In this document: positions 1 through 7,584 of the stretch, piece by piece | How the letters are laid out: each line of letters opens with the position of its first letter | Numbering within the stretch: the stretch's first letter is position 1 | NCBI RefSeq assembly: GCF_003003125.1 | Contig: NZ_PVTZ01000003.1 | Location: 1-64,000 of the forward strand | Direction: 5' to 3' | From: Laceyella sediminis | GTDB taxonomy: Bacteria; Bacillota; Bacilli; Thermoactinomycetales; Thermoactinomycetaceae | Length of the DNA: 64,000 nucleotides | Position numbers and translations under genes: made by a program | The notes under the pieces: model-generated | What the model was told of the DNA's origin: nothing | Seen by the model: only the letters and a program-made list of their open reading frames with translations | The model's database searches: none

Positions 1-153
1 ATTATCTTGGCAGTATAATTCTTTACATTTCTCAGCAATGAAGGAGAAGTCGATCGTTTCATTAATTTTCCGTAACAAGTGATCTCGTGGAACTAGTTCT
101 TCTATGTTAACCAGTTCTGGTTGATGTTCTTTACTCGGATTTGTTCTAAACAT
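1..153 (-). CDS. IS1182-family transposase, N-terminal fragment (runs off the window)
   Basis: Reading leftwards from an ATG at 153 behind AAGGAG, 51 codons are open to the window edge. The peptide begins MFRTNPSKEHQPEL and continues with VPRDHLLRKINETIDFSFI. This is the typical opening of IS1182-type DDE transposases, with an LVPxDHLLRKI core and then IDFSFI. The catalytic domain lies outside the window, so it cannot be judged whether the element is intact. No terminal inverted repeat can be assigned because only one side is visible. Confidence 0.8.
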   Translation of the reverse strand, partial: MFRTNPSKEHQPELVNIEELVPRDHLLRKINETIDFSFIAEKCKELYCQDN

Positions 154-198
154 AGAAAAAACTCCTTATAGATTGTTTTTTATTGATTCGACAAAAAA

Positions 199-238
199 GG
201 CTGCTGACCCTGCCTTTCAAGGCAGTTTGTCAGCAGCC
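199..238 (-). terminator. Strong hairpin with leftward T-run before the transposase gene
   Basis: Arms GGCTGCTGAC and GTCAGCAGCC enclose a smaller CTGCC/GGCAG hairpin, and six T follow on the minus strand. It can end leftward transcripts of the hmgA operon. Equally it could be the element's own shield against incoming transcription, since it lies just upstream of the transposase start. Confidence 0.7.
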
Positions 239-241
239 TCA

Positions 242-269
242 GGTGGGTTAAGTTTATACTTAACCCACC
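242..269 (+). terminator. Perfect 12-bp inverted repeat followed by TTTTATT on the plus strand
   Basis: Arms GGTGGGTTAAGT and ACTTAACCCACC are separated by four bases, with a T-rich tail on the plus strand. It lies beside the hairpin at 199-238 but faces the other way. No plus-strand gene precedes it, which suggests it belongs to the insertion element rather than to a host operon. Confidence 0.5.
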
Positions 270-328
270 TTTTATTGTTGTGGAGCACTCGCGCTCAAAC
301 TCGGCCTCGTTCTAACAATCACACCTAC

Positions 329-970
329 TTATATGCTTTTTTTCTCCATCCATTCCTCATAACTCATACGTGGAATATCAAACAATTCTCCCAACTTAAC
401 ATAAGTGGCTCCGGCCATCCTTCCCACCGGCCGCAGTCCCATGGTATCAATTCGCCCACGATCGACGAGTTCGTCGGCAACATGAAACTGCACTACTTCG
501 CCGATCAGCAAGTCGCTATTAGGTTCCTTTTCGGTTCCACCCAGCGCCAAATGTTGATGTAACCGACATTCCATCTGGATTTTGCACTCCGCTAATCGGG
601 GCACGGACACCACTTCGCTGTCGGCAAAAGTAAACCCGACTTGTACCGCTTCGCCAACCTCAGCCGGAAATTCGACCGCCGTTTCGTTCACCATCGTCAC
701 AATGCTCTCATCTACAATGTGAACAACATATTCCCCATGATTTAAGATGTTGCGTGCCGTATCCTTCATGACACCGCCCGGCTTGCGTGTGCAAGAGAAA
801 GCCAACAGTGGCGGTTCGGTGGCGACCACATTAAAAAAGCTAAAGGGCGCCGCATTGACTGTCCCGTTCGGCCCTAGGGAGGTGACAAAAGCGATGGGCC
901 TCGGCAACACGCTACCTATCAGCAATTTGTAATTGTCGGTCTTTGAAAGCTTCTTGGGATCAAAGCGCAT
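329..970 (-). CDS. Flavin reductase family protein (FMN-binding split barrel)
   Basis: This 213-residue protein looks like the DIM6/NTAB flavin reductase-like family, which binds FMN and usually supplies reduced flavin or acts as a small oxidoreductase. Visible hallmarks are RPIAFVTSLGPNGTVNAAPFS near residues 25-45, the usual strand and turn over the FMN phosphate, and NAAPFSFFNVVATEPP. The start has GGAGGG seven bases upstream. It begins one base after the hmgA stop, so the two genes form an operon and this protein may assist aromatic-ring breakdown, although the link is positional only. The exact substrate cannot be read from the sequence. Confidence 0.85.
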   Translation of the reverse strand: MRFDPKKLSKTDNYKLLIGSVLPRPIAFVTSLGPNGTVNAAPFSFFNVVATEPPLLAFSCTRKPGGVMKDTARNILNHGEYVVHIVDESIVTMVNETAVEFPAEVGEAVQVGFTFADSEVVSVPRLAECKIQMECRLHQHLALGGTEKEPNSDLLIGEVVQFHVADELVDRGRIDTMGLRPVGRMAGATYVKLGELFDIPRMSYEEWMEKKSI

Positions 971-971
971 A

Positions 972-2141
972 TTAACCCTCCGTCTCTTCAGGCAACCAAC
1001 TCGCCATATACTCCGCTACTTCGTACGAGAGGGCAGCCTTGGTCACCCGCAATGGACGGAATGTGTCCACCATGACAGCCAGTTCTTCCGTCCGGGTTTT
1101 ACCGATGCTCGCTTCCATTTTCCCTGGATGGGGCCCGTGGGGAATCCCGCTGGGATGCAGGGTGATTGAACCTTCGTTTATGCCTTTTCGACTCATGAAA
1201 TTCCCCTTAACATAGTAAAGCACCTCATCGCTATTCACATTGCTGTGATAATAAGGAGCTGGAATGGCCAAGGGATGATAATCGTACATCCGCGGCACAA
1301 AGGAGCAAACGACAAAGTTGGGACCGGCAAACGTCTGGTGAACTGGCGGAGGCTGATGAATGGAGCCGGTAATCGGTTCAAAATCTTCAATATTAAAGGC
1401 CCAAGGGTAAAGATATCCGTCCCAACCAACTACATCAAACGGATGAAAATCGTATAGATAGGCATGTAAGCGATTTCGTGCCTTAACACGAATTTCAAAC
1501 GTTCCTTTTTCCTCATGTGTTTGCAGTTTTTTAGGAACCCGTATATCCCGTTCACAATAGGGGCTGTGCTCCATCAGTTGGCCCACTTCGTTTTGGTACC
1601 GTCGGGGCGGAGTGATTTCCCCTGTTGTTTCAATGACCAACAAACGGGTTTGCTCGCTCTTCATGTTCAAACGGTAAGTGGTTCCCACCGGGATCACCAA
1701 ATAATCACCAGGGCGGTAAGGGAGATCACCAAAAATAGTTTCCAAAACCCCTTCCCCCTCATGGACGAAGAGAATTTCATCGCCATCGCTGTTGCGGAAA
1801 AAATAAGGCATCGTTTCTGTCGGATTGGCCGTAGCGATGGCCACATCTTCATTCACCAACCAATGGACACGCCCTTCAATCGGATCTTTGCCCTTCGGAG
1901 CCTCAAACGTCAAAAAATGCCGATGACGATTGGCCCCTTCCTCCTCCAACGGCACTGTCCAGTCTCTCAAAAACCGAGCCTCCCGCACTTGTGTCGGCGG
2001 ATGGATGTGATACAAAATGGACTGAATGCCAGAAAAACCTTTGGTGCCCATCACCTGCTCGCGATACAAACTCCCATCAGGCTGTCGAAATTGAACATGT
2101 CGCTTGGCTGGGAGATTTCCCAGACGATGATAAAACGGCAT
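972..2141 (-). CDS. hmgA: Homogentisate 1,2-dioxygenase
   Basis: Homogentisate 1,2-dioxygenase opens the ring of homogentisate to maleylacetoacetate in tyrosine and phenylalanine breakdown, using Fe(II). The 389-residue protein has the cupin-type architecture of the family. Candidate iron ligands are His299 and Glu306 in YYHSNVNSDEV and His335 in SGIPHGPHPG. Their spacing matches the known H-x5/6-E...H triad. The length is at the short, bacterial end of the family. The start follows GGAGGG. The flavin reductase gene follows after one base. Neither maleylacetoacetate isomerase nor fumarylacetoacetase is in the window, so the rest of the pathway must be elsewhere. Confidence 0.9.
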   Translation of the reverse strand: MPFYHRLGNLPAKRHVQFRQPDGSLYREQVMGTKGFSGIQSILYHIHPPTQVREARFLRDWTVPLEEEGANRHRHFLTFEAPKGKDPIEGRVHWLVNEDVAIATANPTETMPYFFRNSDGDEILFVHEGEGVLETIFGDLPYRPGDYLVIPVGTTYRLNMKSEQTRLLVIETTGEITPPRRYQNEVGQLMEHSPYCERDIRVPKKLQTHEEKGTFEIRVKARNRLHAYLYDFHPFDVVGWDGYLYPWAFNIEDFEPITGSIHQPPPVHQTFAGPNFVVCSFVPRMYDYHPLAIPAPYYHSNVNSDEVLYYVKGNFMSRKGINEGSITLHPSGIPHGPHPGKMEASIGKTRTEELAVMVDTFRPLRVTKAALSYEVAEYMASWLPEETEG

Positions 2142-2391
2142 GGCTCTCCCTCCTAATGATTCATCTATTCACTATTTTAACAAAATAACAAATACATTTC
2201 TTGAAAAGGTTTTCTCTTCTCTAAAAATAACGACGGATGTTATCACCAGCAAAGACGACGGCAACCACCCTATGCAAAAACGATTTGCTCCAACAGTACC
2301 ATATTTGAAAGGATTTTCTGCATAAGCATTGAATTAGTTAACATCCAAAACCTCTTTTTTCCAAAATCAAGTAAGGAGATGTACGTGAATA

Positions 2392-2940
2392 ATGAGGATT
2401 GCAAAAGAGCTATTGGCCTGGGGTGGTTCAATCTTCTTCGGCATTGCCTTCGCACTTTTTATCAGTATTTTTGTATTTCAACCCACCAAAGTTCTCGGTA
2501 GCTCAATGGAACCTACATTAAAACCCAACCACCACATCTATGTATCCAAACTTCCCCGGACGTTCACCTACAAGCCCCGGATCGGTGACATCGTGATCAT
2601 TGACAGCCGCGTAAATCGTGCGCGCACATGGAAGGACGATTTACTCGATACCCCGCTGTTCTCCATGTTTAAAGAGCGCCATAGCCACGATGTCTGGGTC
2701 AAGCGCGTCATCGGCCTCCCCGGCGATACCATCATGATCAAAAGCAACCAAGTGTACCGAAACGGACAACGTCTGAAGGAAGATTACATCAAAGAGGCGA
2801 TGATCGATACGCCGGACGCCCATTTCGTCATTCCGGAAAACCAGATCTTCGTCATGGGCGACAACCGCAACAACAGCCGGGATAGCCGGGAAATAGGCAG
2901 CATCCCCATCGATCATGTGCTAGGGGTTAAAATATTCTAA
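2392..2940 (+). CDS. lepB: Signal peptidase I
   Basis: This is a membrane-bound serine protease that removes signal peptides from exported proteins. The 182-residue protein has one N-terminal membrane segment (about residues 10-30). Box B follows with the catalytic Ser38 in GSSMEPTL, then GDIVII, the catalytic Lys104 in VKRVIGLPGD, and the C-terminal FVMGDNRNNSRDSR box. This is the single-span Gram-positive SipS type. It stands alone on the plus strand, with AAGGAG upstream and a shared terminator after it. Sporeformers often carry several paralogues; which one this is cannot be told here. Confidence 0.95.
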   Translation: MRIAKELLAWGGSIFFGIAFALFISIFVFQPTKVLGSSMEPTLKPNHHIYVSKLPRTFTYKPRIGDIVIIDSRVNRARTWKDDLLDTPLFSMFKERHSHDVWVKRVIGLPGDTIMIKSNQVYRNGQRLKEDYIKEAMIDTPDAHFVIPENQIFVMGDNRNNSRDSREIGSIPIDHVLGVKIF

Positions 2941-3002
2941 ATGTCGCCATGAACCAAGTGGATGACGCTGTCCCCTTGCAGTGTAGTTGGAGGCAAAAAT
3001 GA

Positions 3003-3033
3003 AAAGCTAGGATGCCTTTTGCATCCTAGCTTT
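3003..3033. terminator. Bidirectional terminator between lepB and the azoreductase
   Basis: The inverted repeat AAAGCTAGGATGC / GCATCCTAGCTTT lies between two convergent genes. It has a T-rich tail on the plus strand and A-rich sequence before it, so it can serve both. Confidence 0.8.
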
Positions 3034-3038
3034 CTTTA

Positions 3039-3671
3039 TTATTTCGCAAATTGCACCGCTGCGTCTTGCGCTTTGGCGATGGCATCCTTCAAGATGGCTT
3101 CTGCTTGATCCGGTTGTGCAGCCATTCCTTCAGCGACAACCGTGGTAACATCCGTAATTCCAATGAAGTTCATCACCGCATGGATATAACGGTCGGCGAA
3201 ATTCAAATCCTGCGCCGGTCCATGGGAATAAACGCCACCGCTGGCATGCAGGTGAATTGCTTTTTTACCTTCCAACAAGCCGACCGGTCCTTGTTCAGTG
3301 TACTTGAAGGTTTTGCCCGCGATGCAAATGGTGTCGATATACGTTTTCATGCGTGGTGGGAACAAGAAGTTCCACATCGGCGTAACAAACACATACTTGT
3401 CCGCTTCCACAAATTGATCGGTCAATTCATTGATCCGAGCGACTTTGCGTTGCTCGTCTTCAGTCAGACCTTCACCTTTAGCCAGTTTGCCCCATCCGCT
3501 GAACACATCGGCGTCAAGGTAAGGAAGATCCATTTGGTATAAGTCAAGATGGATGATTTCGTCTTGAGGATTCAATTCTTTATATTTATCCAAGAATCCT
3601 TTCCCCAATTTGAGACTGAATGATTCGTTTTCTGCTTTGGGATTGGCAGTGATGTACAGTACTTTGGCCAT
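3039..3671 (-). CDS. azoR: FMN-dependent NADH-azoreductase (copy 1)
   Basis: This 210-residue flavodoxin-fold quinone/azo reductase reduces quinones and azo dyes with NADH by two-electron transfer on FMN. The family signature is visible. It starts [21 protein letters not shown] for the FMN phosphate loop, has [13 protein letters not shown] in the middle, and [11 protein letters not shown] for the flavin ring. The start follows AGGAGG. A second, clearly paralogous gene of the same length lies just upstream in the same direction, 125 bp away, so the pair arose by tandem duplication. A role in thiol or quinone stress defence is likely from family knowledge. Confidence 0.93.
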   Translation of the reverse strand: MAKVLYITANPKAENESFSLKLGKGFLDKYKELNPQDEIIHLDLYQMDLPYLDADVFSGWGKLAKGEGLTEDEQRKVARINELTDQFVEADKYVFVTPMWNFLFPPRMKTYIDTICIAGKTFKYTEQGPVGLLEGKKAIHLHASGGVYSHGPAQDLNFADRYIHAVMNFIGITDVTTVVAEGMAAQPDQAEAILKDAIAKAQDAAVQFAK

Positions 3672-3796
3672 TTGCGTCTTCCTCCTAAAAAATAATCAAC
3701 TAATCTTTTGTAAGTATATTAACCAGATGATATTTTGTCAAGCTAGGCGGTTCCTTTATGTATTATAAATAACCATGCCAATTCTCATTCATCCAT

Positions 3797-4429
3797 TCAA
3801 CTTTGCGCAAATTGCACCGCTTGTTGTTTGGCAAGCTGAATCCCCTGTTGGAGAATTTGCGAGAACCGTTGCGGGTCTGATGTGCCCTCGGCAATGATGG
3901 ATTGCACATCGGTGATTCCCATCAACCCCAAAACCAACCGGACATAACTGTCGGCATACTCCATCGCTTGCGCCGGACCCTGTGAATAGATTTGCCCCCG
4001 CGCTTGAATATGAACCGCCTTTTTGTTCAGCAACATCCCGACCGGTCCGGCCGCGGTGTACTGGTAGGTTTTTCCTTGCATGCAGACCAGGTCGATGTAC
4101 GCTTTAAACATGGGTGGCAAACCAAAATTCCACATGGGTGTGACAAAAATATACTTGTCGGCGTGGATAAATTGTTCAACCAACTCACTGATCCTCCCCA
4201 ACTTTTTCCGCTCTTCCAAAGTAAGAGGGGAACCTTCATTCAACTTACTCCATCCGCTAAACACATCAAAATCCAGTAAGGGAATCGGATCGCGGTACAA
4301 GTCCAGCTCTACAATTTCATCAAGCGGATTGGTCAATTCATACGTTCGCAAAAACTCCCGTCCCATACGTAAACACACAGATTCCGACTCTGGTTTAGGA
4401 TTAGCGGTGACATATAATACCGTTGCCAA
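3797..4429 (-). CDS. azoR: FMN-dependent NADH-azoreductase (copy 2)
   Basis: Paralogue of the following gene with the same length (210 residues) and domain plan: TVLYVTANPKPESESVCLR at the N-terminus, [12 protein letters not shown] in the middle, and QARGQIYSQGP near residue 145. The flavin-contact region differs from copy 1 (ARGQIYSQG instead of ASGGVYSHG), which may shift substrate preference. Translation begins with TTG at 4429 behind GAGGAG. Nothing resembling a terminator separates the two copies clearly, so they may be partly co-transcribed. Confidence 0.92.
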   Translation of the reverse strand: MATVLYVTANPKPESESVCLRMGREFLRTYELTNPLDEIVELDLYRDPIPLLDFDVFSGWSKLNEGSPLTLEERKKLGRISELVEQFIHADKYIFVTPMWNFGLPPMFKAYIDLVCMQGKTYQYTAAGPVGMLLNKKAVHIQARGQIYSQGPAQAMEYADSYVRLVLGLMGITDVQSIIAEGTSDPQRFSQILQQGIQLAKQQAVQFAQS

Positions 4430-4626
4430 AGACTCATCTCCTCGCCTAAGGCCTTTTAGCCATGAATGTTTCTCTATAAATTGAAAAAAACTGCCCGATC
4501 TGTTACCTGTTATAGGACATATCGATAATTAAATAACATACAACATGCTTTTATTACCCTATATGGATAACAATTATAACCTAAAATCAAATATTTGGTC
4601 GATTTAAAGACGACAGAAAAAAATAA

Positions 4627-4647
4627 GAAGTGGATCATATCCACTTC
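4627..4647 (-). terminator. Terminator after the beta-helix/AAA gene
   Basis: Arms GAAGTGGAT and ATCCACTTC are followed by a T-rich run on the minus strand, 60 bases past the stop at 4707. The rest of 4430-4706 is AT-rich and shows no convincing gene. Confidence 0.7.
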
Positions 4648-4706
4648 ACTTCGGGCCATTGCATTATTTTCTAACGAAACGACATTCCTTGCCAAGCCAT
4701 TTGGGC

Positions 4707-6971
4707 TCAATGCAAATAACGCTCGATTTCTGCCAGCCAGTCCGGATTGCCGGGTCGGATGTCCGTCTCTTCATTTAAAAAGTCTTCAGGCATCAAGGTG
4801 ACCAATAACTCTTTGTTCCGTTTTTCTTTCGGCAATCGGACACATCTGCGTCCATGGTTAAACTTCACCTGCTGGAAAAATTCCCGCAGGCGCGCAAGTT
4901 GGCCCTCTGGGCCGTACCTGTGCAGGTGAATCATCGCTTTGACGCAGTCATCTTTGGCACTGGGATGGATTACATACTCTTCTGCGCGCGCCATCTGTTC
5001 AAAGTGCTCGGCCAGCTCATAAGGCGTGTAGGGAACAAAAGTGAAACGGTTTTTCACCAAATCGTTCCATTGCTCCCCCAACCATTCCTTTAACAAAGAC
5101 TCCTCTCCAACTAAGATCAGGGCGCTGTCTGCCTCCCGCTGCGCCAGTATCTGCTTTATATGGCGTATGATGCTTTGACCGCTCTCTGTGTTAGCCAATA
5201 GCGGCAGGCGTTCAATGAGCAGGATCCCGCCTTTCCCTTGGTCTATGAATCGGTGCCACTCCCGCAACATGGCCTCCTCCGGCTGTTGCGCCAACAAGCC
5301 AGCATCCATGCAGATAACCTGATCCGAAGGTAGGATGCCTATTCCTTTCAACGCCCGGCCATACCCCTCGGCCACCTCTACCTGACCGGTGTCCGCAGGG
5401 CCACAGAAAACGGCGTGGATGGGCATCTCATCAGGCAAAGGCAAGCCTAGTCGTTTGCGCTCTTGTTGGTAATCCAAGTAGGTTACCACGTCTCTCATTT
5501 GTTGCTTCACTTTCTCCTGCCCGATCACCCGCTCCCACTCGGCCGCATACTCGCTTAACAATTCGCTTTCCTCTTCTGCTGACTGCGGTTTGGCAGTCGT
5601 AGAGGGGATATCTGTCAGGCAGCGCTTGATGATGGGATGGCCATTTTCCACTGACCACGCTTCATCGCATTTCGTCAAAGTGCACTCCTCAAACGTTCCC
5701 CGGCCGTTGTCGATCACATGAACCCCCACTTTGGATTGGGACACATGACAACGGACAAACGTAGGATCGGCGGCATGGGCGATACAGACTGCCCCGCGGT
5801 CGGGAAACTGCTTGATCTCCGTCTCCTGTACGATCCCTTCCGCTTTCTGCGCATAATAAATCCCGTACTCTTGCCCATGGTAGACCTTGGATCGCAGAAT
5901 ATCCAACCGCCCATCATCCAGCACCGTGACGATGTTGCGATTGAACCCAAATAGCTCGCAGCTTTCGACGATGCCTTTGCCGCTATGGTAACAGGCTATA
6001 GCCCCTTGATCCCCGTCATGTATACGCGTCCGCAAAAATTGGGGGTTCGCCTCCGTCCGGATCACCACTGCGGGCTTATCGATAAACCCATACAAGTCGC
6101 AATTTTCTACAATGCCACCTGCTTCTTCCTCAAACAAAAATGCACCACCCGGACAATTTTTGATTTCCGTGTGATGAAATCGGGGCAGGGCTCGTCCGGC
6201 CACCCGAACTGCCGCTCGTTCCTTACCGAGGGCATAAAACTTACATTCTTCAAAAACCCCTTTTCCCCCTTGGAAAACGATGCCCGTGGCTTTGCCATCA
6301 TGGATCTGCGTTCGGAGGAATGTGGGGCTCCCGCCATGAACGCCCACGGCTGGACTGTGGTGGAAGCCATACACATTGCACTCCTCAAACCGGCCTTGTC
6401 CCAGCTCTTCCACAAACACTCCGTAACCCAATGTACCTGTGATCTTGCACTTGCGAAAAATGGGATTCCCTTGCGCAATAAACACCACTGCCAGTTCTCC
6501 GTGGCTGAGAAGTTCGCATTGCTCAAACAAGATTTTCCCCGCGCTTTGACACTGGACAGCAACATTTTTCTCACTGAAAACCGATGACCTGCGTACAATG
6601 GTCTCCGCATCATCATGCAAAATGGAGATCGCCGGACTTTTAGAGGCTATGACGCGGCAATCTTCCAATACCAAGGAACCTTTATTCATCAACACGGCAG
6701 GGGCTTGGGCCATGTGCGATTTCTTGATGGTCACGTTCTTGATCACCGCATAACCGGTTCCCATCTCGATGGTGGCAAACTTTTTACCTTGGATCACCAC
6801 TTCCTTATCATCGCCGAGCCCTACAATTTCAATATATCGATCAAGCCATAAATCCTCTTGGTAGACGCCAGGCTCAACCTCAATCGTCGTGCCTGGTTTC
6901 GCATCCATAATGGCATCTTGAATATTGCGATACTTGGCGAACCACCTACGCGAAACGCGGATTATTGCCAT
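4707..6971 (-). CDS. Right-handed beta-helix protein fused to a degenerate CbxX/SpoVK-type AAA+ domain
   Basis: This 754-residue protein of unknown function has two parts. Residues about 15-455 are a pectate-lyase-like right-handed beta-helix, with some 15 short turns of the pattern 'G-x-G-x-FEECxIYG' and 'PxFxRTxIHDG'. Residues about 480-700 follow the SpoVK/CbxX AAA+ order: an EWERVIGQEKVKQQM helix, a P-loop position, a Walker B position and an NRFTFVPY arginine-finger region. The nucleotide motifs are altered: GPADTGQV replaces GxxxxGK(T/S), and ILLIER replaces hhhhDE, so ATP hydrolysis is doubtful. There is no signal peptide, so it is probably cytoplasmic. It is a single-gene unit; a terminator precedes it and another follows. 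The RBS is only moderate (GGAAAGGCGG). A scaffold or sensor role is a guess. Confidence 0.8.
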   Translation of the reverse strand: MAIIRVSRRWFAKYRNIQDAIMDAKPGTTIEVEPGVYQEDLWLDRYIEIVGLGDDKEVVIQGKKFATIEMGTGYAVIKNVTIKKSHMAQAPAVLMNKGSLVLEDCRVIASKSPAISILHDDAETIVRRSSVFSEKNVAVQCQSAGKILFEQCELLSHGELAVVFIAQGNPIFRKCKITGTLGYGVFVEELGQGRFEECNVYGFHHSPAVGVHGGSPTFLRTQIHDGKATGIVFQGGKGVFEECKFYALGKERAAVRVAGRALPRFHHTEIKNCPGGAFLFEEEAGGIVENCDLYGFIDKPAVVIRTEANPQFLRTRIHDGDQGAIACYHSGKGIVESCELFGFNRNIVTVLDDGRLDILRSKVYHGQEYGIYYAQKAEGIVQETEIKQFPDRGAVCIAHAADPTFVRCHVSQSKVGVHVIDNGRGTFEECTLTKCDEAWSVENGHPIIKRCLTDIPSTTAKPQSAEEESELLSEYAAEWERVIGQEKVKQQMRDVVTYLDYQQERKRLGLPLPDEMPIHAVFCGPADTGQVEVAEGYGRALKGIGILPSDQVICMDAGLLAQQPEEAMLREWHRFIDQGKGGILLIERLPLLANTESGQSIIRHIKQILAQREADSALILVGEESLLKEWLGEQWNDLVKNRFTFVPYTPYELAEHFEQMARAEEYVIHPSAKDDCVKAMIHLHRYGPEGQLARLREFFQQVKFNHGRRCVRLPKEKRNKELLVTLMPEDFLNEETDIRPGNPDWLAEIERYLH

Positions 6972-7040
6972 CGATAGTCAAACCGCCTTTCCAACCCGTT
7001 ACTTCTTTCTTCACTATATCATGCCACAATGCAAAGAAAA

Positions 7041-7060
7041 AAGTCGGCATTGGCCGACTT
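7041..7060 (-). terminator. Terminator after the 48-residue ORF
   Basis: AAGTCGGC and GCCGACTT pair around a four-base loop, with six T following on the minus strand. It starts right at the small ORF's stop, separating it from the beta-helix gene. Confidence 0.75.
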
Positions 7061-7061
7061 G

Positions 7062-7208
7062 TTACCTGTTGCCCCTGTTATAATATTCAAACAAATGGTC
7101 GCGAATGATTTTTTCCGGCGATTCTGTTGGTTCTTCGTTTTCAATGCTGTTTTTTTCTGCCTCGTTCACTGAATCAGGCACTTCATACGCCAGGGAATGG
7201 GAAATCAC
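7062..7208 (-). CDS. Small acidic protein of 48 residues, unknown
   Basis: A GTG at 7208 with GGGAGGAG seven bases upstream opens 48 codons and ends at TAA 7062. The peptide is rich in Glu and Asn in the middle (DSVNEAEKNSIENEEP) and ends with a more ordered basic/aromatic part, PEKIIRDHLFEYYNRGNR. No membrane segment or known motif is seen. Expression is supported by a good promoter (7250-7278) and a dedicated terminator. I do not recognise the family. Its position just upstream of the beta-helix/AAA gene makes a functional link possible, but the terminator between them argues for separate transcripts. Confidence 0.65.
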   Translation of the reverse strand: MISHSLAYEVPDSVNEAEKNSIENEEPTESPEKIIRDHLFEYYNRGNR

Positions 7209-7249
7209 GAAGAACTCCTCCCAACTTGTGAATGGATTTATTTATCTAA

Positions 7250-7278
7250 ATTATATTATAACAATAGAAACATATCAA
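7250..7278 (-). promoter_or_regulatory. Sigma-A-type promoter of the small ORF
   Basis: On the minus strand TTGATA (7278-7273), a 17-base spacer and TATAAT (7255-7250) match the housekeeping consensus closely. The transcript would start about 35 bases before the GTG. Confidence 0.75.
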
Positions 7279-7280
7279 CA

Positions 7281-7296
7281 TCTGTATTAATACAGA
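7281..7296. promoter_or_regulatory. Perfect 16-bp palindrome abutting the -35 box
   Basis: TCTGTATTAATACAGA is a perfect palindrome without a loop, placed two bases upstream of the -35 hexamer. Lack of a loop and T-run speaks against a terminator; a dimeric regulator site is more likely. The regulator is unknown. Confidence 0.5.
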
Positions 7297-7331
7297 AAGG
7301 CAAAAAAAATGAACCCCTGCCGATATCACTC

Positions 7332-7467
7332 TTAGGGTGTGTCTGGCAAATCAAGTTGGTAGGGAAGAAGCGGCGGAAAAAGCTTTTCTCGAGGAGCGCT
7401 CGCCACGCGTGAAGCGAATGAGAAAATGGTTTTGGAGCCGCTAGCCTATTCATCAGACACGCTCTAG
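7332..7467. mobile_element. Palindromic MITE, copy 1
   Basis: This 136-bp element begins TTAGGGTGTGTCTG and ends CAGACACGCTCTAG, so its ends are inverted repeats. Inner parts also pair (AAAAGCTTTTCTC with GAGAAAATGGTTTT), giving one long hairpin around a variable loop. A nearly identical copy lies at 59823-59959; outside a central loop of roughly 14 bases I count about five differences. The 4-bp flanks CTAG/TTAG look like a target duplication. It encodes nothing credible; the 65-codon frame over it is a by-product. Confidence 0.85.
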
Positions 7468-7556
7468 AAGCAACATCAACAGTGGTTCAGTGCGCTGGAG
7501 CTCGAATCAATTGCCAACACCCTGCCACCACTCCCTGCCCCCCTCTCAAAAAAAAA

Positions 7557-7578
7557 GCCACCCTGCATATAGGGTGAC
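7557..7578 (-). terminator. Terminator of apt
   Basis: CCACCCT / AGGGTGA hairpin, followed on the minus strand by about nine T. It ends the recJ-apt transcript a few bases after the apt stop. Confidence 0.8.
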
Positions 7579-7584
7579 TCTCTA

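Noticed and set aside
182-198. TTCGACA near the IS end as a Spo0A box
   Set aside because: A seven-base match next to a transposase gene is expected by chance and has no promoter context.
173-562. Plus-strand frame of 129 codons over the hairpins and the flavin reductase end
   Set aside because: It runs through two hairpins and then antisense to a well-supported gene, with no ribosome site.
1515-2156. 213-codon plus-strand frame opposite hmgA
   Set aside because: It is antisense to the conserved hmgA frame and its composition is that of a shadow frame.
5985-6587. 200-codon plus-strand frame opposite the beta-helix gene
   Set aside because: Shadow of the repeat-rich minus-strand gene; no ribosome site or known motif.
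7256-7453. 65-codon minus-strand frame across the first MITE (PAAPKPFSHSL-type peptide)
   Set aside because: The same peptide appears at the second MITE as part of another frame; it is a by-product of the palindromic element, without ribosome site.
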